Source of the DNA: Natronolimnobius baerhuensis
GTDB taxonomy: Archaea > Halobacteriota > Halobacteria > Halobacteriales > Natrialbaceae
Length of the DNA stretch: 64,000 bases
Reading direction: 5' to 3'
Assembly: GCF_002177135.1 (NCBI RefSeq)
Contig: NZ_MWPH01000002.1
Span: 558,001-622,000 of the forward strand
The notes beneath the pieces were generated by a model. That model did not search any database and was not told where the DNA came from. It saw nothing but the letters and a program-made list of their open reading frames with translations. A program made the translations under genes and the position numbers. Numbering within the stretch: the stretch's first letter is position 1; each line of letters begins with the position of its first letter. Below are positions 26,243-35,266 of the stretch, piece by piece.

Positions 26243-27820
26243 TTACTCGGCAGCGATGACGTCGTCGATGCGGACGATCATCGTCGCGGCTTCAGTGGCA
26301 CTCTCGATAGCCTCGCGCTTGACATCGGCAGGGTCGACGACGCCGTACTCAAACGGATCGTCGATGGTGACCTCCTCACCGCTCGTGATGAGGCCAGCAC
26401 GACCCTCGGACTCGTGAGCCGAACGCAGGTCAACAAGTGCGTCGATTGGGTCCTTGCCCGTGTTCGCGGCAAGCGTTCGTGGGACGACATCGAGCGCGTC
26501 CGCAAAGGCAGTGACAGCGAGCTGTTTGCGCCCTTCAATACCGGCGGCTTCCTGTCGAATCTGGTCTGCAATCGCGATCTCGGTCGCGCCAGCGCCGGGG
26601 ACGACTTCGCCGGACTCGAGTGCCGTTGCGGCGACGTCGAGTGCGTCACCGATGGCACGCTCGAGTTCGTCGACGACGTGTTCGGTGCCGCCGCGGACGA
26701 AGACGGTGACGGCGTCTGCGGCTGCGCCGCCCTCGATGAATGCGAGGTCGTCGTCGCCGTAGTTTTCGGCACCGACGCGGTCGGCAGCGCCGAAGTCGTC
26801 TTCCTCGAGGTCGTCGAGTGCGCCGACGCGGCGGGCACCCGTTGCGGATGCGATCTTGCCGGCATCGCTGTTCGAGAGGTTCTCCAAGACGAGGATGCCC
26901 TCGTTTGCGAGGAACGAGGAGATACGGTCATCAACATCGTCGGACGTAAAGACGACGTCAGCGCCGCTTTCGGCGATGGTTTCGGCGTAGCCGCGGACCT
27001 CGCTCTCTTCGGCGTCGATAGCTGCGTTGAGCTGGTCAATCGAGTCGATGGCGTACTCGGCGTCGACGTCGCCGGTACGAACACCGAGTTCGACGTCGAG
27101 GACGGCAATCGAGGCGTCTTCGACATCGCTTGGCATCGCGTCGTGAGCGGGATCCTCGTCGACGATGATGCCAGGGACGAGTTCAGTCGCGTTCGATGAC
27201 GCGCCGATCTGCGTATGAACAGTGATGTTGTCGCGGGCGACGCCGTCGTCGCTTTCGACGTGGCGAACGGCCTCGACAACCGTCTCGGCGAGGGACTCGG
27301 CGGTGAGTCCGCCGGTGCCCTTGCCGGTCATGCTGGATTCGGCGACCTGCTTGAGTACGTCGTCGTCGACTTCGGCTTCCTGTACCTGCTCGGCGATGGC
27401 CTCGAGGGCGATCTCGGAGGCTTCGTGATAGCCTTCGACAATCGTCGTCGCGTGGACGTCCTGTTCGATCAGGTCCTCGGCCTCGCCGAGAAGGTTGCCA
27501 GCGATGACAGCGGCCGTCGTCGTGCCGTCACCGACTTCCTCTTCCTGGGAGTCGGCGACTTCGACGATCATCTGGGCCGCAGGATGCTCGATATCCATCT
27601 CCTCGAGGATGGTTGCGCCGTCGTTGGTGATGACGACTTCACCGCTCGAGTCGACGAGCATTTTATCCATTCCGCGGGGGCCGAGTGTCGTCCGGACCGA
27701 CTCGGCAACGGCCTTGCCGGCCATGATGTTGGACGACTGGGCATCCCGCCCCTGGGTTCGCTGACTGTCCTCGCTCATGATGAACATAGGCTGTCCGCCC
27801 ATGCGTCCCTGTTGTGCCAT
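26243..27820 (-). CDS. Thermosome (group II chaperonin) subunit
   Basis: A 525-residue chaperonin subunit that forms the double-ring ATP-driven folding chamber in the cytoplasm. The start [20 protein letters not shown] is characteristic. ATP-site motifs are [10 protein letters not shown] at 45-54, NDGATIL at 66-72 and GDGTTTAAV at 97-105. A late apical/equatorial return is seen as [14 protein letters not shown] longer in-frame ORF extends upstream to 28054, but the promoter at 27854 and family alignment fix the start at 27820. It is a single gene, divergent from the amidohydrolase-like gene. Confidence 0.95.
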   Translation of the reverse strand: MAQQGRMGGQPMFIMSEDSQRTQGRDAQSSNIMAGKAVAESVRTTLGPRGMDKMLVDSSGEVVITNDGATILEEMDIEHPAAQMIVEVADSQEEEVGDGTTTAAVIAGNLLGEAEDLIEQDVHATTIVEGYHEASEIALEAIAEQVQEAEVDDDVLKQVAESSMTGKGTGGLTAESLAETVVEAVRHVESDDGVARDNITVHTQIGASSNATELVPGIIVDEDPAHDAMPSDVEDASIAVLDVELGVRTGDVDAEYAIDSIDQLNAAIDAEESEVRGYAETIAESGADVVFTSDDVDDRISSFLANEGILVLENLSNSDAGKIASATGARRVGALDDLEEDDFGAADRVGAENYGDDDLAFIEGGAAADAVTVFVRGGTEHVVDELERAIGDALDVAATALESGEVVPGAGATEIAIADQIRQEAAGIEGRKQLAVTAFADALDVVPRTLAANTGKDPIDALVDLRSAHESEGRAGLITSGEEVTIDDPFEYGVVDPADVKREAIESATEAATMIVRIDDVIAAE

Positions 27821-27853
27821 GGTTGAATCCTCACTACCTATGTCGTCAGCACT

Positions 27854-27873
27854 TCTATATAAATCTTTCCCAA
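27854..27873 (-). promoter_or_regulatory. Strong core promoter of the thermosome gene
   Basis: On the complement, GGGAAAG (BRE-like purine block, up to about 27873) is followed by ATTTATATAGA (TATA box). This is about 35-45 bp before the start codon, implying a short leader. It is one of the clearest archaeal promoters in the window and fits a highly expressed, heat-inducible gene. Confidence 0.75.
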
Positions 27874-28010
27874 GCGACACCGCTACGTCTTGCGATTGGG
27901 GTGTGAACCGTCGACACACAAGTGGCCGTAAGCGAGGCCCTAGAGGCGAGCAAGCGGCGCGTGGGAAAGTCGGTAGCACAATATGGGTCGCTTCCAAAGG
28001 GCCACCTGGG

Positions 28011-28844
28011 ATGCTGGAGTTGGAACACGGGTTTCGGGTCGTCGACGTGTACACGCGACTGACGCCGGATGGGGTAACCGGCCGAGCGCGAGCACAGACG
28101 AGGACGCCCGATCAGTTAGAACGGGAAATGCATCAGGCGGGAATTACCAAATCGGTCGTTTTTCCACCGTCTCGAGGCGAAACCGAGTATCTGGCCGCGA
28201 ACAACGGCGTCGCCCGACACAGCGTCGACCGACCGTTTATTGCGTTCGCACGGATCAACGGCACGAAACGGCCCGACGGAACCCCAACTGGCCGACTACG
28301 AAATGCTATCAGTCGCCCGAAACCGTACCATACAACGCCCGAAGACATCGAGAAATACGCTTACGACGACCGCTTTCACGGCTTTATCTTCGACCCGACC
28401 GTCGATGACTACCCCGACGAGGACGTCCTCGCGGTTCTCGAGGACGTTGGGCTCCCGTTGCTCGTCCGTGCCGGTGTTGATGCACCACCGGCAGAACTCG
28501 CGGAGACTCTCCTCGGTCACGACTTTCCCGTCATCGTCGCCCAGTTCGGTGGCCACCCACTCGACCGCGAACTGATGAACGAAATGATCGACCTCCTCGA
28601 TGAGTACGACGAGTGCTATCTCGAGACGAGTTTCGTCCGCTATCGCCACCTGCTCGAGCGCGCCGTGCTCGAGCATCCGGATCGCGTTTTCTTCGGCAGC
28701 GGTGCGCCAGCCTGCCATCCAAACGTCGCTGTCATGGAGATTCTCACCTTGGACGTCTCCGAGGACATGCTGCGGCGCGTCTTTTCGAAGAACGTCTGTC
28801 GCATTATCGATGCACTCGGGCCGGATGCTGCGCTCAGGAGGTAG
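28011..28844 (+). CDS. Amidohydrolase-2-like protein lacking metal ligands
   Basis: A 277-residue TIM-barrel protein related to the amidohydrolase/decarboxylase family (COG2159 type): alternating strands, HGFIFDP and GGHPLDRELMNEM segments, and a C-terminal RVFSKNVCRII resembling the family's final helix. The N-terminal metal motif D-x-H-x-H is replaced by DVYTR, and the late G-S-D is GSG. Those changes argue against a normal metal-dependent hydrolase. It may have a cofactor-free or non-catalytic role. The ATG at 28011 is chosen from the core start MLELEHGFRVVDVY. Confidence 0.65.
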   Translation: MLELEHGFRVVDVYTRLTPDGVTGRARAQTRTPDQLEREMHQAGITKSVVFPPSRGETEYLAANNGVARHSVDRPFIAFARINGTKRPDGTPTGRLRNAISRPKPYHTTPEDIEKYAYDDRFHGFIFDPTVDDYPDEDVLAVLEDVGLPLLVRAGVDAPPAELAETLLGHDFPVIVAQFGGHPLDRELMNEMIDLLDEYDECYLETSFVRYRHLLERAVLEHPDRVFFGSGAPACHPNVAVMEILTLDVSEDMLRRVFSKNVCRIIDALGPDAALRR

Positions 28845-28865
28845 TCGGCTTGTTTCGACGGCCGA

Positions 28866-29240
28866 TCAGTCAGCGGCTCGCGTTACAACCTCGGAGTGGA
28901 CAACCTCGTCGCGTTCGTTCTCGTGGAATACTTCGATTTCGTCCGGCAGTCCGGAGAGAAATTCCAGCTGGATCTGGTACGGGACGTTCCGCCCGACATC
29001 CATAACGAGATCGGTCTCTATTCGACTGACGCCGACGATAACAACTATCGACTCTTCTTTCCAGCGGATATTTTTTGGGACGATCTGATAGCTCTCGTCC
29101 CCCGTCGGGAAGACCCCGTCTATCAGTACCTGATTCGAATTGCTGAGCCACTGTACGTCGACGGAGACGCTCTGGGCGAGAATGCTCGGTGGCGTCTGTA
29201 ACCCTGCAAAATTGGTGAACTGCCACGTTCGTAGTTCCAT
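28866..29240 (-). CDS. Uncharacterised beta-rich protein
   Basis: A 124-residue protein starting MELRTWQFTNFAGLQTPPS, rich in predicted strands with few charges in the core. No family is recognised. A GTTTTATCC box about 30 bp upstream fits a leaderless promoter, and codon use is acceptable, which favours this reading over overlapping ORFs on the other strand. It is convergent with the amidohydrolase-like gene. Confidence 0.6.
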   Translation of the reverse strand: MELRTWQFTNFAGLQTPPSILAQSVSVDVQWLSNSNQVLIDGVFPTGDESYQIVPKNIRWKEESIVVIVGVSRIETDLVMDVGRNVPYQIQLEFLSGLPDEIEVFHENERDEVVHSEVVTRAAD

Positions 29241-29289
29241 AGCGATTGATTAGGCGAGAAATCGGATAAAACGTCTCCTCGAGACGCTG

Positions 29290-29583
29290 TTACTTCGACT
29301 GTGTGATCTCGCGTGGGCGCTCGAGGACGAGCAATCCGAGTCCACACAGGACCAACGCGACTGGGACGCTGATGAGGATAGCGACCATTACTGTCGGCAG
29401 AAACAGCAGGAGGATTCCAGCGAGCACAATGAGTCCAAGCAGACTCTGATAGAGCTGGGTCCGGTACCAGCCGTGCAACTTTCGTGCCCCGCAGTCGCCA
29501 TCGTCGCTGTCATCGCTACCATCGCCATCGTCGCCGTCGTCGCCGTCGTCACCCGACCCAGGACTGCAGCTGTCGGACGACAC
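29290..29583 (-). CDS. Small membrane protein with Asp/Gly-rich N terminus
   Basis: A 97-residue protein. An acidic run of Asp-Gly-Asp repeats fills residues 9-32, then two adjoining transmembrane helices at about 48-64 and 66-88. It starts with GTG at 29583, 3 bp after the stop of the MGMT-like gene, so the two form an operon. The repetitive N terminus is encoded by GTCGTC-type DNA repeats and could vary in length by slippage. Confidence 0.65.
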   Translation of the reverse strand: MSSDSCSPGSGDDGDDGDDGDGSDDSDDGDCGARKLHGWYRTQLYQSLLGLIVLAGILLLFLPTVMVAILISVPVALVLCGLGLLVLERPREITQSK

Positions 29584-29586
29584 CGG

Positions 29587-30057
29587 TTACAATCCCTCGA
29601 GCGAGCGCAACTTCTGTTCGACCGCCGGTGGGGCGGCGCTTGGGCCGTCGCGGACGCGGTGATCAGGAATCAAGATTGGCGCAGGGTTTTCGTCGAGTGC
29701 CGTCCGGACCAGAATCAGGTCGTCGTCGTCCTGATGGTCGATGCCTGACGTCATTCGGGCGAGCGTCTCGACGCCGACCTGATCACCGTAGGGGATCTGG
29801 CGAACCTGCTCTAACACCGCGCGCTGGTCCGTTGGCATGGTCAATGCGATCTGTACGTCATCGAAGGAAACCTCCTCGACACCCTCGAGATAGTCGAAGA
29901 TCTGCTCGAGAACCGGATGCTCGTCCTCGCTGTCTCCCTCGGGTGTCTCGGGGAATGTGACTCGGAGTACGCGCCCGCTTGCGATCCCGACCTGCACGTA
30001 GCGGTCGAGATACGGCGATTCGTCCGCGTAGATACCGGCGTCCGTGACCTCGTCCAT
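29587..30057 (-). CDS. MGMT-family (alkyltransferase-like) protein without the active cysteine
   Basis: A 156-residue protein whose C-terminal half follows the O6-alkylguanine-DNA alkyltransferase fold: RQIPYGDQVGVETLARMT at 86-103 and the loop LIPDHRV at 129-135. In repair-active MGMT this loop reads PCHRV with the acceptor cysteine; here the position is D132. That resembles alkyltransferase-like proteins, which bind lesions and recruit other repair, although those usually carry Trp. The N-terminal half is haloarchaea-specific. The ATG at 30057 is used; the longer upstream frame is the shadow of trpC. It is divergent from trpC. Confidence 0.75.
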   Translation of the reverse strand: MDEVTDAGIYADESPYLDRYVQVGIASGRVLRVTFPETPEGDSEDEHPVLEQIFDYLEGVEEVSFDDVQIALTMPTDQRAVLEQVRQIPYGDQVGVETLARMTSGIDHQDDDDLILVRTALDENPAPILIPDHRVRDGPSAAPPAVEQKLRSLEGL

Positions 30058-30133
30058 GCCAGTGGGTAGCGCGTCGGGCTTTGAATAGGCGCCGGTCGCT
30101 GCTGGGCGATGATGGAAACGGATGGCGCAAAGC

Positions 30134-30162
30134 TTTTGTACACATGAGTACGTCGATGTACA
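30134..30162 (+). promoter_or_regulatory. trpC promoter with two TGTACA boxes
   Basis: TGTACA occurs at 30137-30142 and again at 30157-30162, exactly 20 bp apart (two helical turns), with GAGTAC between. The first overlaps the TATA-like CTTTTGTA and the second ends 3 bp before the trpC start, where a leaderless transcript would begin. TGTACA is the TRP box bound by TrpY in Methanothermobacter, so a Trp-responsive repressor site is a fair inference. Confidence 0.6.
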
Positions 30163-30165
30163 ACA

Positions 30166-30972
30166 ATGAACTCCGAGACGGACCTGGCGCCCGCGGTGGC
30201 GTCGATCCTCGAGGCGGCTCGCACGCGAGCGGGCGGTGACGAGGCACTCGACGTCGACGCGCAGTCGCTCCCCGACGCACTTGAGCGGGCCGAGGCGGAC
30301 GGCCGCGTCCCCGTGATCGCGGAAGTAAAACCGACGAGTCCGACCGCAGACGGAACGCGCGAGGACGACCCCGTTGAACTGGCCGAAGCGATGGTCGACG
30401 GCGGCGCGACGGCAATTTCCGTCCTCACTGAACCCAGCCACTTCGGCGGCTCGCCCGAGGCACTCGAGCGCGTTCGCGAGGCCGTCGACGTGCCGGTCCT
30501 CCGCAAGGACTTCGTCGTTCGCGAGGCCCAGTTGGACGTCGTCGACGCCGACCTCCTCCTCCTGATCGTCCGGTTCGTGGACGACCTCGAGACGCTCATC
30601 GAGGCCGCCCGCGAGCGCGGCTTCCAGCCCCTCGTGGAGGTTCACGACCGCGCGGAACTCGAGACCGCACTCGAGGCAGGCGCGGAGATTATCGGCGTCA
30701 ACAACCGGGATCTGGCGAAACTCGAGGTGGACCTCGAAACCTTCGAGTCCGTTGCGCCCGAAGCCCCCGAAGACGTGACCCTGATCGCCGAAAGCGGCAT
30801 TTCTTCGCCCGCGGACGTGCGCCGGATGCGCGAGGCGGGCGCTGACGCCCTCCTGGTCGGCAGCGCCATCATGGACCACGGCGCGGCCGACAGCGACGTA
30901 ACGGAGAACACGCGGCGACTGACGCAGACGGAGTCCGCCCCGACAGCCGCCGACGGCGACAGCGAAGACTGA
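30166..30972 (+). CDS. trpC: Indole-3-glycerol-phosphate synthase
   Basis: A 268-residue TIM-barrel enzyme that closes CdRP to indole-3-glycerol phosphate in tryptophan synthesis. Key features are the catalytic lysine K55 in [17 protein letters not shown] with the second lysine near 111, GVNNRDL near 176, and IAESGI near 205. The C terminus has a Ser/Asp-rich tail. It is the first gene of trpCBA; trpB starts 6 bp after its stop. Expression probably depends on the TGTACA-containing promoter directly upstream. Confidence 0.95.
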   Translation: MNSETDLAPAVASILEAARTRAGGDEALDVDAQSLPDALERAEADGRVPVIAEVKPTSPTADGTREDDPVELAEAMVDGGATAISVLTEPSHFGGSPEALERVREAVDVPVLRKDFVVREAQLDVVDADLLLLIVRFVDDLETLIEAARERGFQPLVEVHDRAELETALEAGAEIIGVNNRDLAKLEVDLETFESVAPEAPEDVTLIAESGISSPADVRRMREAGADALLVGSAIMDHGAADSDVTENTRRLTQTESAPTAADGDSED

Positions 30973-30978
30973 TTTGAT

Positions 30979-32256
30979 ATGAGCAAGACCACACCAGACC
31001 ACGACCGCGACCGCAACCGTGAGCGCGACAGCGAGGCGACGTTCGGCGACTACGGCGGCCAGTACGTCCCCGAGGCATTGATGCCCGCCTTGCAGGAACT
31101 CGAGGACGCCTACGAGCGCTACGTTTTAAACAACGAAGACGGCTTCATGGACGAGTTCCGCGAGCGAATGCGTGATTTCGGCGGCCGACCGACGCCCTTG
31201 CAGCGCGCGGATCGACTCAGCGAGCGCTACGACCGCGAGATCTACCTCAAACGCGAGGACCTCGTCCACGGCGGCGCGCACAAACTGAACAACGCGCTCG
31301 GACAGGTCCTGCTCGCGAAGTACATGGGCAAAGAGCGGATCATCGCCGAGACCGGCGCGGGTCAACACGGCACCGCGACCGCGATGGCCGCCGCACATCT
31401 CGACATGCCCTGTGAGATCTACATGGGTCGGACGGACATCAACCGCCAGCGCCCGAACGTCTACCGGATGCGGATGAACGGCGCGGCGGTCAACCCGGTC
31501 ACTGCCGGCAGCGGGACGCTCAAGGAAGCGATCAACGAGACGATGCGCGACTGGGCGACCACAGTAGAAACGACTCACTATGTCATCGGCAGCGTCGTCG
31601 GCCCGCACCCGTTCCCGAAAATGGTCCGGGACTTCCAGGCCGTCATCAGTCAGGAAGCCCGCGAGCAAATTCAGGACCAAGCCGGCCGCTTGCCCGATAC
31701 CGTCGTCGCCTGTGCGGGCGGCGGCTCGAACACGATGGGGACGTTCCACGAGTTCGTGCCTGACGAGGACGTGGATCTGGTAGCCGTCGAAGCCGGCGGC
31801 TCGAGTCTCGAGATCGACGAGGAAGCAAACCTCGCACCCAACTCGGCGACGCTTTCGACGGGCACCGACGGCGTGCTCCACGGCGCGATGACGAAGCTCC
31901 TCCAGAGCGGCGACGGCCAGATCGTCGAATCCCACAGCGTGAGTGCGGGACTCGACTACGCCGGCGTCGGTCCGGAACTCTCGCATCTCGTCGCGACCGA
32001 CCGCGTCACGCCAGTCAGCGTCGATGACGACGCCGCGCTCAACGGGTTCCATCGGCTCTCGAATCTCGAGGGCATTATTCCGGCACTCGAGTCGAGTCAC
32101 GCAATTGGATATGTAGAGAAATACACCGACGACCTCGGCGACCTCGTCGTCGTCAACGTCTCCGGACGTGGTGACAAGGACCTAGAGACCGTACTCGAGG
32201 AAACCGAGAAGCGTGATCTCGAGGCGGCACCGGACGTGGAGGTGTTCGAGCAATGA
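30979..32256 (+). CDS. trpB: Tryptophan synthase beta chain
   Basis: A 425-residue PLP enzyme condensing indole and serine to tryptophan. The PLP lysine is K102 in [10 protein letters not shown], the catalytic glutamate is E124 in [10 protein letters not shown], and the phosphate loop is [10 protein letters not shown] near 244. It belongs to the main TrpB1 type that partners TrpA. The first 25 residues are a charged haloarchaeal extension. It overlaps trpA by 4 bp (ATGA at 32253). Confidence 0.96.
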   Translation: MSKTTPDHDRDRNRERDSEATFGDYGGQYVPEALMPALQELEDAYERYVLNNEDGFMDEFRERMRDFGGRPTPLQRADRLSERYDREIYLKREDLVHGGAHKLNNALGQVLLAKYMGKERIIAETGAGQHGTATAMAAAHLDMPCEIYMGRTDINRQRPNVYRMRMNGAAVNPVTAGSGTLKEAINETMRDWATTVETTHYVIGSVVGPHPFPKMVRDFQAVISQEAREQIQDQAGRLPDTVVACAGGGSNTMGTFHEFVPDEDVDLVAVEAGGSSLEIDEEANLAPNSATLSTGTDGVLHGAMTKLLQSGDGQIVESHSVSAGLDYAGVGPELSHLVATDRVTPVSVDDDAALNGFHRLSNLEGIIPALESSHAIGYVEKYTDDLGDLVVVNVSGRGDKDLETVLEETEKRDLEAAPDVEVFEQ

Positions 32257-33188
32257 GTGACGAGAGTCGAGCGGAGCGAGAGTCTCGGAAGACGCGAACG
32301 GGGAGCGATGGCCAGGAGCGACCCGTGAGTGACGAAATCGAGACAGACAGCGACATCGAAACCGCCATCCGCGAGAACGAGCCGGCGCTAATCACCTACA
32401 TCACCGCCGGCGATCCATCGCTCGAGGACACGAAGGAGTACGTCGAGGCCTTAGACCGCGGCGGCTCGGATCTGATCGAACTCGGACTGCCCTTCTCGGA
32501 GCCGATTGCCGAGGGGCCGACGATTCAGGCCGCAATCAACCGCGCGCTGGATGCAGGGACGACTCCCGAGGGCTTTTTCGATCTTGTTGACGACCTCGAG
32601 ACCGAAGCCCCGCTGCTGGTGATGACGTACTACAATATGATCTTACAATATGGTGATGAGGCGGACGTTCGGCCCTTCGTCGAACGCGCCGCAGAAGCAG
32701 GTCTCTCGGGACTAATTATCCCTGACCTTCCAGCCGAGGAAGCCGACCCGCTTCGCGAGGCCTGTGACGAGCACGGCCTCGATCTCGTCTTCATCGTCGC
32801 GCCGACGACCGAAGGCGAACGCCTCGAGACCATCATGTCACAGGTCTCTGGATTCGCCTATGTGCAGGCCCGACTGGGGACGACGGGCGCTCGAGCGAAC
32901 GTCTCCGGCGCGACTCACGACAGCCTCACGCGCCTCTCCGAGTACGACGTGCCAAAGGCCGTCGGCTTCGGCGTCAGCGAGGGCGACCACGCGGCCGAGA
33001 TCATCGAAGCCGGCGCAGACGGCGTGATCGTCGGCAGCGCACTCGTTGACATCATTGCAGACAGCGAGGAGACTACAGAGGGAGTCGACCGCCTCGAGGC
33101 CAAAGCGGCCGAACTCAAACGCGGTGCACGCCGCGGGGCCGGTGAGGCAGTCGACGCCGAAGACGTACCGGAACCAGAACAGCCATAA
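32253..33188 (+). CDS. trpA: Tryptophan synthase alpha chain
   Basis: A 311-residue TIM-barrel subunit cleaving indole-3-glycerol phosphate to indole for channelling into TrpB. The acid catalyst E49 of E. coli corresponds to E76 (ELGLPFSEP). The usual second catalytic aspartate D60 is E87, and D56 is E83. Phosphate loops GFGVSEGDH and GVIVGSAL are normal. A 35-residue charged N-terminal extension and an acidic tail are present. The core family start is near residue 36, so a downstream start is possible, but the ATGA overlap with trpB favours 32253. Confidence 0.95.
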   Translation: MSDESRAERESRKTRTGSDGQERPVSDEIETDSDIETAIRENEPALITYITAGDPSLEDTKEYVEALDRGGSDLIELGLPFSEPIAEGPTIQAAINRALDAGTTPEGFFDLVDDLETEAPLLVMTYYNMILQYGDEADVRPFVERAAEAGLSGLIIPDLPAEEADPLREACDEHGLDLVFIVAPTTEGERLETIMSQVSGFAYVQARLGTTGARANVSGATHDSLTRLSEYDVPKAVGFGVSEGDHAAEIIEAGADGVIVGSALVDIIADSEETTEGVDRLEAKAAELKRGARRGAGEAVDAEDVPEPEQP

Positions 33189-33213
33189 CCGCAAGCTTGC
33201 TACACACCCGCAA

Positions 33214-34008
33214 ATGACGACAGGAACTGACGCACGACTTGACCGCATCGGGACAGACGGAAACTACGTCATTGTCCCCATGGACCACGGTATCACAATC
33301 GGTGCCGTACAGGGGCTCAAAGACATCGAATCGACGATAGACGGAATCACGCGCGGCGGTGCAGACGCCGTCCTCACGCAGAAGGGAATTGCGCCGCGCG
33401 TTCACGAGAACAAAAACGGCAAGGGCTACATCGTTCACCTGAACGGGTCGACGTCTATTGGCCCCGACGAGAACGACAAGCGACCGACCGGCACCGTCGA
33501 AGACGCCATTCGAGTCGGCGCAGACGCCGTCTCGTTCCACATCAACGTCGGCTCGGACCACGAGCCAGACCAGCTCTCCCAGCTCGCAGAGGTCACCTCG
33601 ACGGCCGACCGCTTCGGTATTCCCGTCCTCGCGATGGCCTACGCGCGCGGTCCAGGCATCGACTCCGAAGACCCCGAGGCACTCGGCCACGCCGTTCGAC
33701 TCGCCGAAGAACTCGGCGCAGATATCGTCAAGACCGGCTACAGCGGCGACGCAGACAGTTTCCAGCACGTCGTCGACTCCACCCGACTGCCAGTCGTCAT
33801 CGCCGGCGGCGCTCGCGGCACCGACCGCGAGACGATTGAGATGGTTCGCGGCGCGATGGACGCCGGCGGTTCGGGCATCTCGATGGGCCGGTCGATCTTC
33901 CAGCACGAAGACCCCGAGGCGATTTCGACAGCCGTCTCCGGCGTCGTCCACGACGACCTCTCCGTCGATGAGGCGCTTCGCGAAGCTGGACTCGCACTCG
34001 AGGCTTAA
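33214..34008 (+). CDS. 2-amino-3,7-dideoxy-D-threo-hept-6-ulosonate synthase (ADH synthase)
   Basis: A 264-residue class I aldolase of the DhnA family. In archaea it condenses 6-deoxy-5-ketofructose phosphate with aspartate semialdehyde, the first step of the modified shikimate route. MDHG at 23-26 is diagnostic, and the Schiff-base lysine is probably K173 in GADIVKTGYSGD. The glycine-rich GGARGTDRET phosphate loop and GISMGRSIFQ follow. It begins 25 bp after trpA and may be co-transcribed with it. The next pathway enzyme is at 36067. A fructose-bisphosphate aldolase role is the alternative, but position favours ADH synthase. Confidence 0.9.
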   Translation: MTTGTDARLDRIGTDGNYVIVPMDHGITIGAVQGLKDIESTIDGITRGGADAVLTQKGIAPRVHENKNGKGYIVHLNGSTSIGPDENDKRPTGTVEDAIRVGADAVSFHINVGSDHEPDQLSQLAEVTSTADRFGIPVLAMAYARGPGIDSEDPEALGHAVRLAEELGADIVKTGYSGDADSFQHVVDSTRLPVVIAGGARGTDRETIEMVRGAMDAGGSGISMGRSIFQHEDPEAISTAVSGVVHDDLSVDEALREAGLALEA

Positions 34009-34071
34009 GCTGCTCGCAGCCGAGTGGTCGCGACCACAACACACTCATCTTTTCACGTCTTTCCTCGAGTC

Positions 34072-34659
34072 GTGACCGAGACTGACGGCAATCGGCTCAC
34101 TGTCGACGACGAGATCGTCGCTCGAGCCCGCATTCACGCTCGCGAGGTCTGTGGCGAGGTTGGCGAATACGACCTCGACATGGACTTCGACGCCCTCGAG
34201 TGGGACGTCTCTGCGCGTGCGCGGCGGCGAGCGGGGTTGTGTCGTTGGGATCGAACGCGCGAGGTTGCGACGATTATTCTCGCCCGGCGTGCCTACGAGC
34301 GCTACGACTGGCCGGAGTTTGCCGCCGTCGTGCGTCACGAACTCGTCCATGCCTGGGAGTACCAATGCTTTGGCGAGTCGGGTCACGGACCGCGATTTCG
34401 CGAGCAGGCGACGCGAGTTGAGGCTCCGCGGCACTGCCGGTCGTTTTCCGACCCCCGGTATCGTCTCTCTTGTCTCGCCGAGAACTGCGACTGGCAGGCA
34501 GAGCGCCATCGCGCCTCCCAGCCGGTGAAATCACCGGATCAGTATCGCTGTGGGGACTGTGGTAGTTCGTATGCAGTGACACATAGAGAGAGCGGGCGCA
34601 CGTGGACCACCGCACACGAGTTCGGCGGGGCGAAAGCCGCACTCGGTGAGGAGTGGTAA
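34072..34659 (+). CDS. SprT-like zinc metalloprotease-domain protein
   Basis: A 195-residue SprT/Spartan-type protein. The zinc motif is HELVH at 89-93 with the third ligand in GHGPRF (H105), followed by a C-terminal zinc ribbon (C-x-x-x-x-C and CGDC). Spartan relatives cut proteins cross-linked to DNA; a similar role is inferred. A GTG at 34072 is taken as the start; an upstream GTG at 34024 would add 16 residues. It is monocistronic. Confidence 0.82.
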   Translation: MTETDGNRLTVDDEIVARARIHAREVCGEVGEYDLDMDFDALEWDVSARARRRAGLCRWDRTREVATIILARRAYERYDWPEFAAVVRHELVHAWEYQCFGESGHGPRFREQATRVEAPRHCRSFSDPRYRLSCLAENCDWQAERHRASQPVKSPDQYRCGDCGSSYAVTHRESGRTWTTAHEFGGAKAALGEEW

Positions 34660-34728
34660 CCGCGAGTCGCAGGACTGCTCGAGCGTCGCCACAGAACACT
34701 TATCCACGCACCGTGACCAGAGTCGTCT

Positions 34729-35265
34729 ATGGGAATACTCGATCTAATGCTTGGCCGGGGCGGCGGCTCTCCCAACCGTGAGGGACAAACGTACACACTC
34801 CCGCAGGACACCCACGAGTTCGTCTACCCCGTTGCCGTTCGCCGAACGGAACTCGAGGCCTTCGCTACGACGCTCGAGGCGGAAGCAAACGCTCCCTCAC
34901 TCGAGGACAACACGGAGGATGTTCAGGCCGTTCTCGACGACGTTCTCGGCGATCTCGAGATCGACGCGTCGGAACTGGCAGCAACGAGGAAACAGGCTCG
35001 GGCCAACGCCGACTCGGTGATCGACCACTGGCTTGAGCAACTGCCAGACGATGCAGAGATGGGCGTGGTCTATGCGCGGCCGGGAACGCACTCGACGCTG
35101 CTCTCAGCCGTCAAACTCGCAAAGCAACGAGCCGACGATCCATCCGACGAGTTCGAGTTGCCCGCAGAGTTCGGCGCAGTCACCGCCTTGCTCACGCGGC
35201 TCAACACGGCAACTGACAGTCAGTACCGGGCTGTTGTCCACACTGATCTGCTGGCGGAGAGCTGA
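34729..35265 (+). CDS. Uncharacterised haloarchaeal protein
   Basis: A 178-residue acidic, helix-rich protein starting MGILDLMLGRGGGSPNREGQ. A Gly-rich N-terminal loop precedes a conserved-looking TYTLPQDTHEFVYPVAVRR segment. There is no transmembrane helix or known catalytic motif. It is convergent with the HAD hydrolase, one base apart at the 3' ends. Confidence 0.7.
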   Translation: MGILDLMLGRGGGSPNREGQTYTLPQDTHEFVYPVAVRRTELEAFATTLEAEANAPSLEDNTEDVQAVLDDVLGDLEIDASELAATRKQARANADSVIDHWLEQLPDDAEMGVVYARPGTHSTLLSAVKLAKQRADDPSDEFELPAEFGAVTALLTRLNTATDSQYRAVVHTDLLAES

Positions 35266-35266
35266 G

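Noticed and set aside
28896-29201. 101-codon ORF on the + strand
   Set aside because: The opposite 124-codon gene has a TATA box at the right distance and a more natural protein; this one is treated as its shadow.
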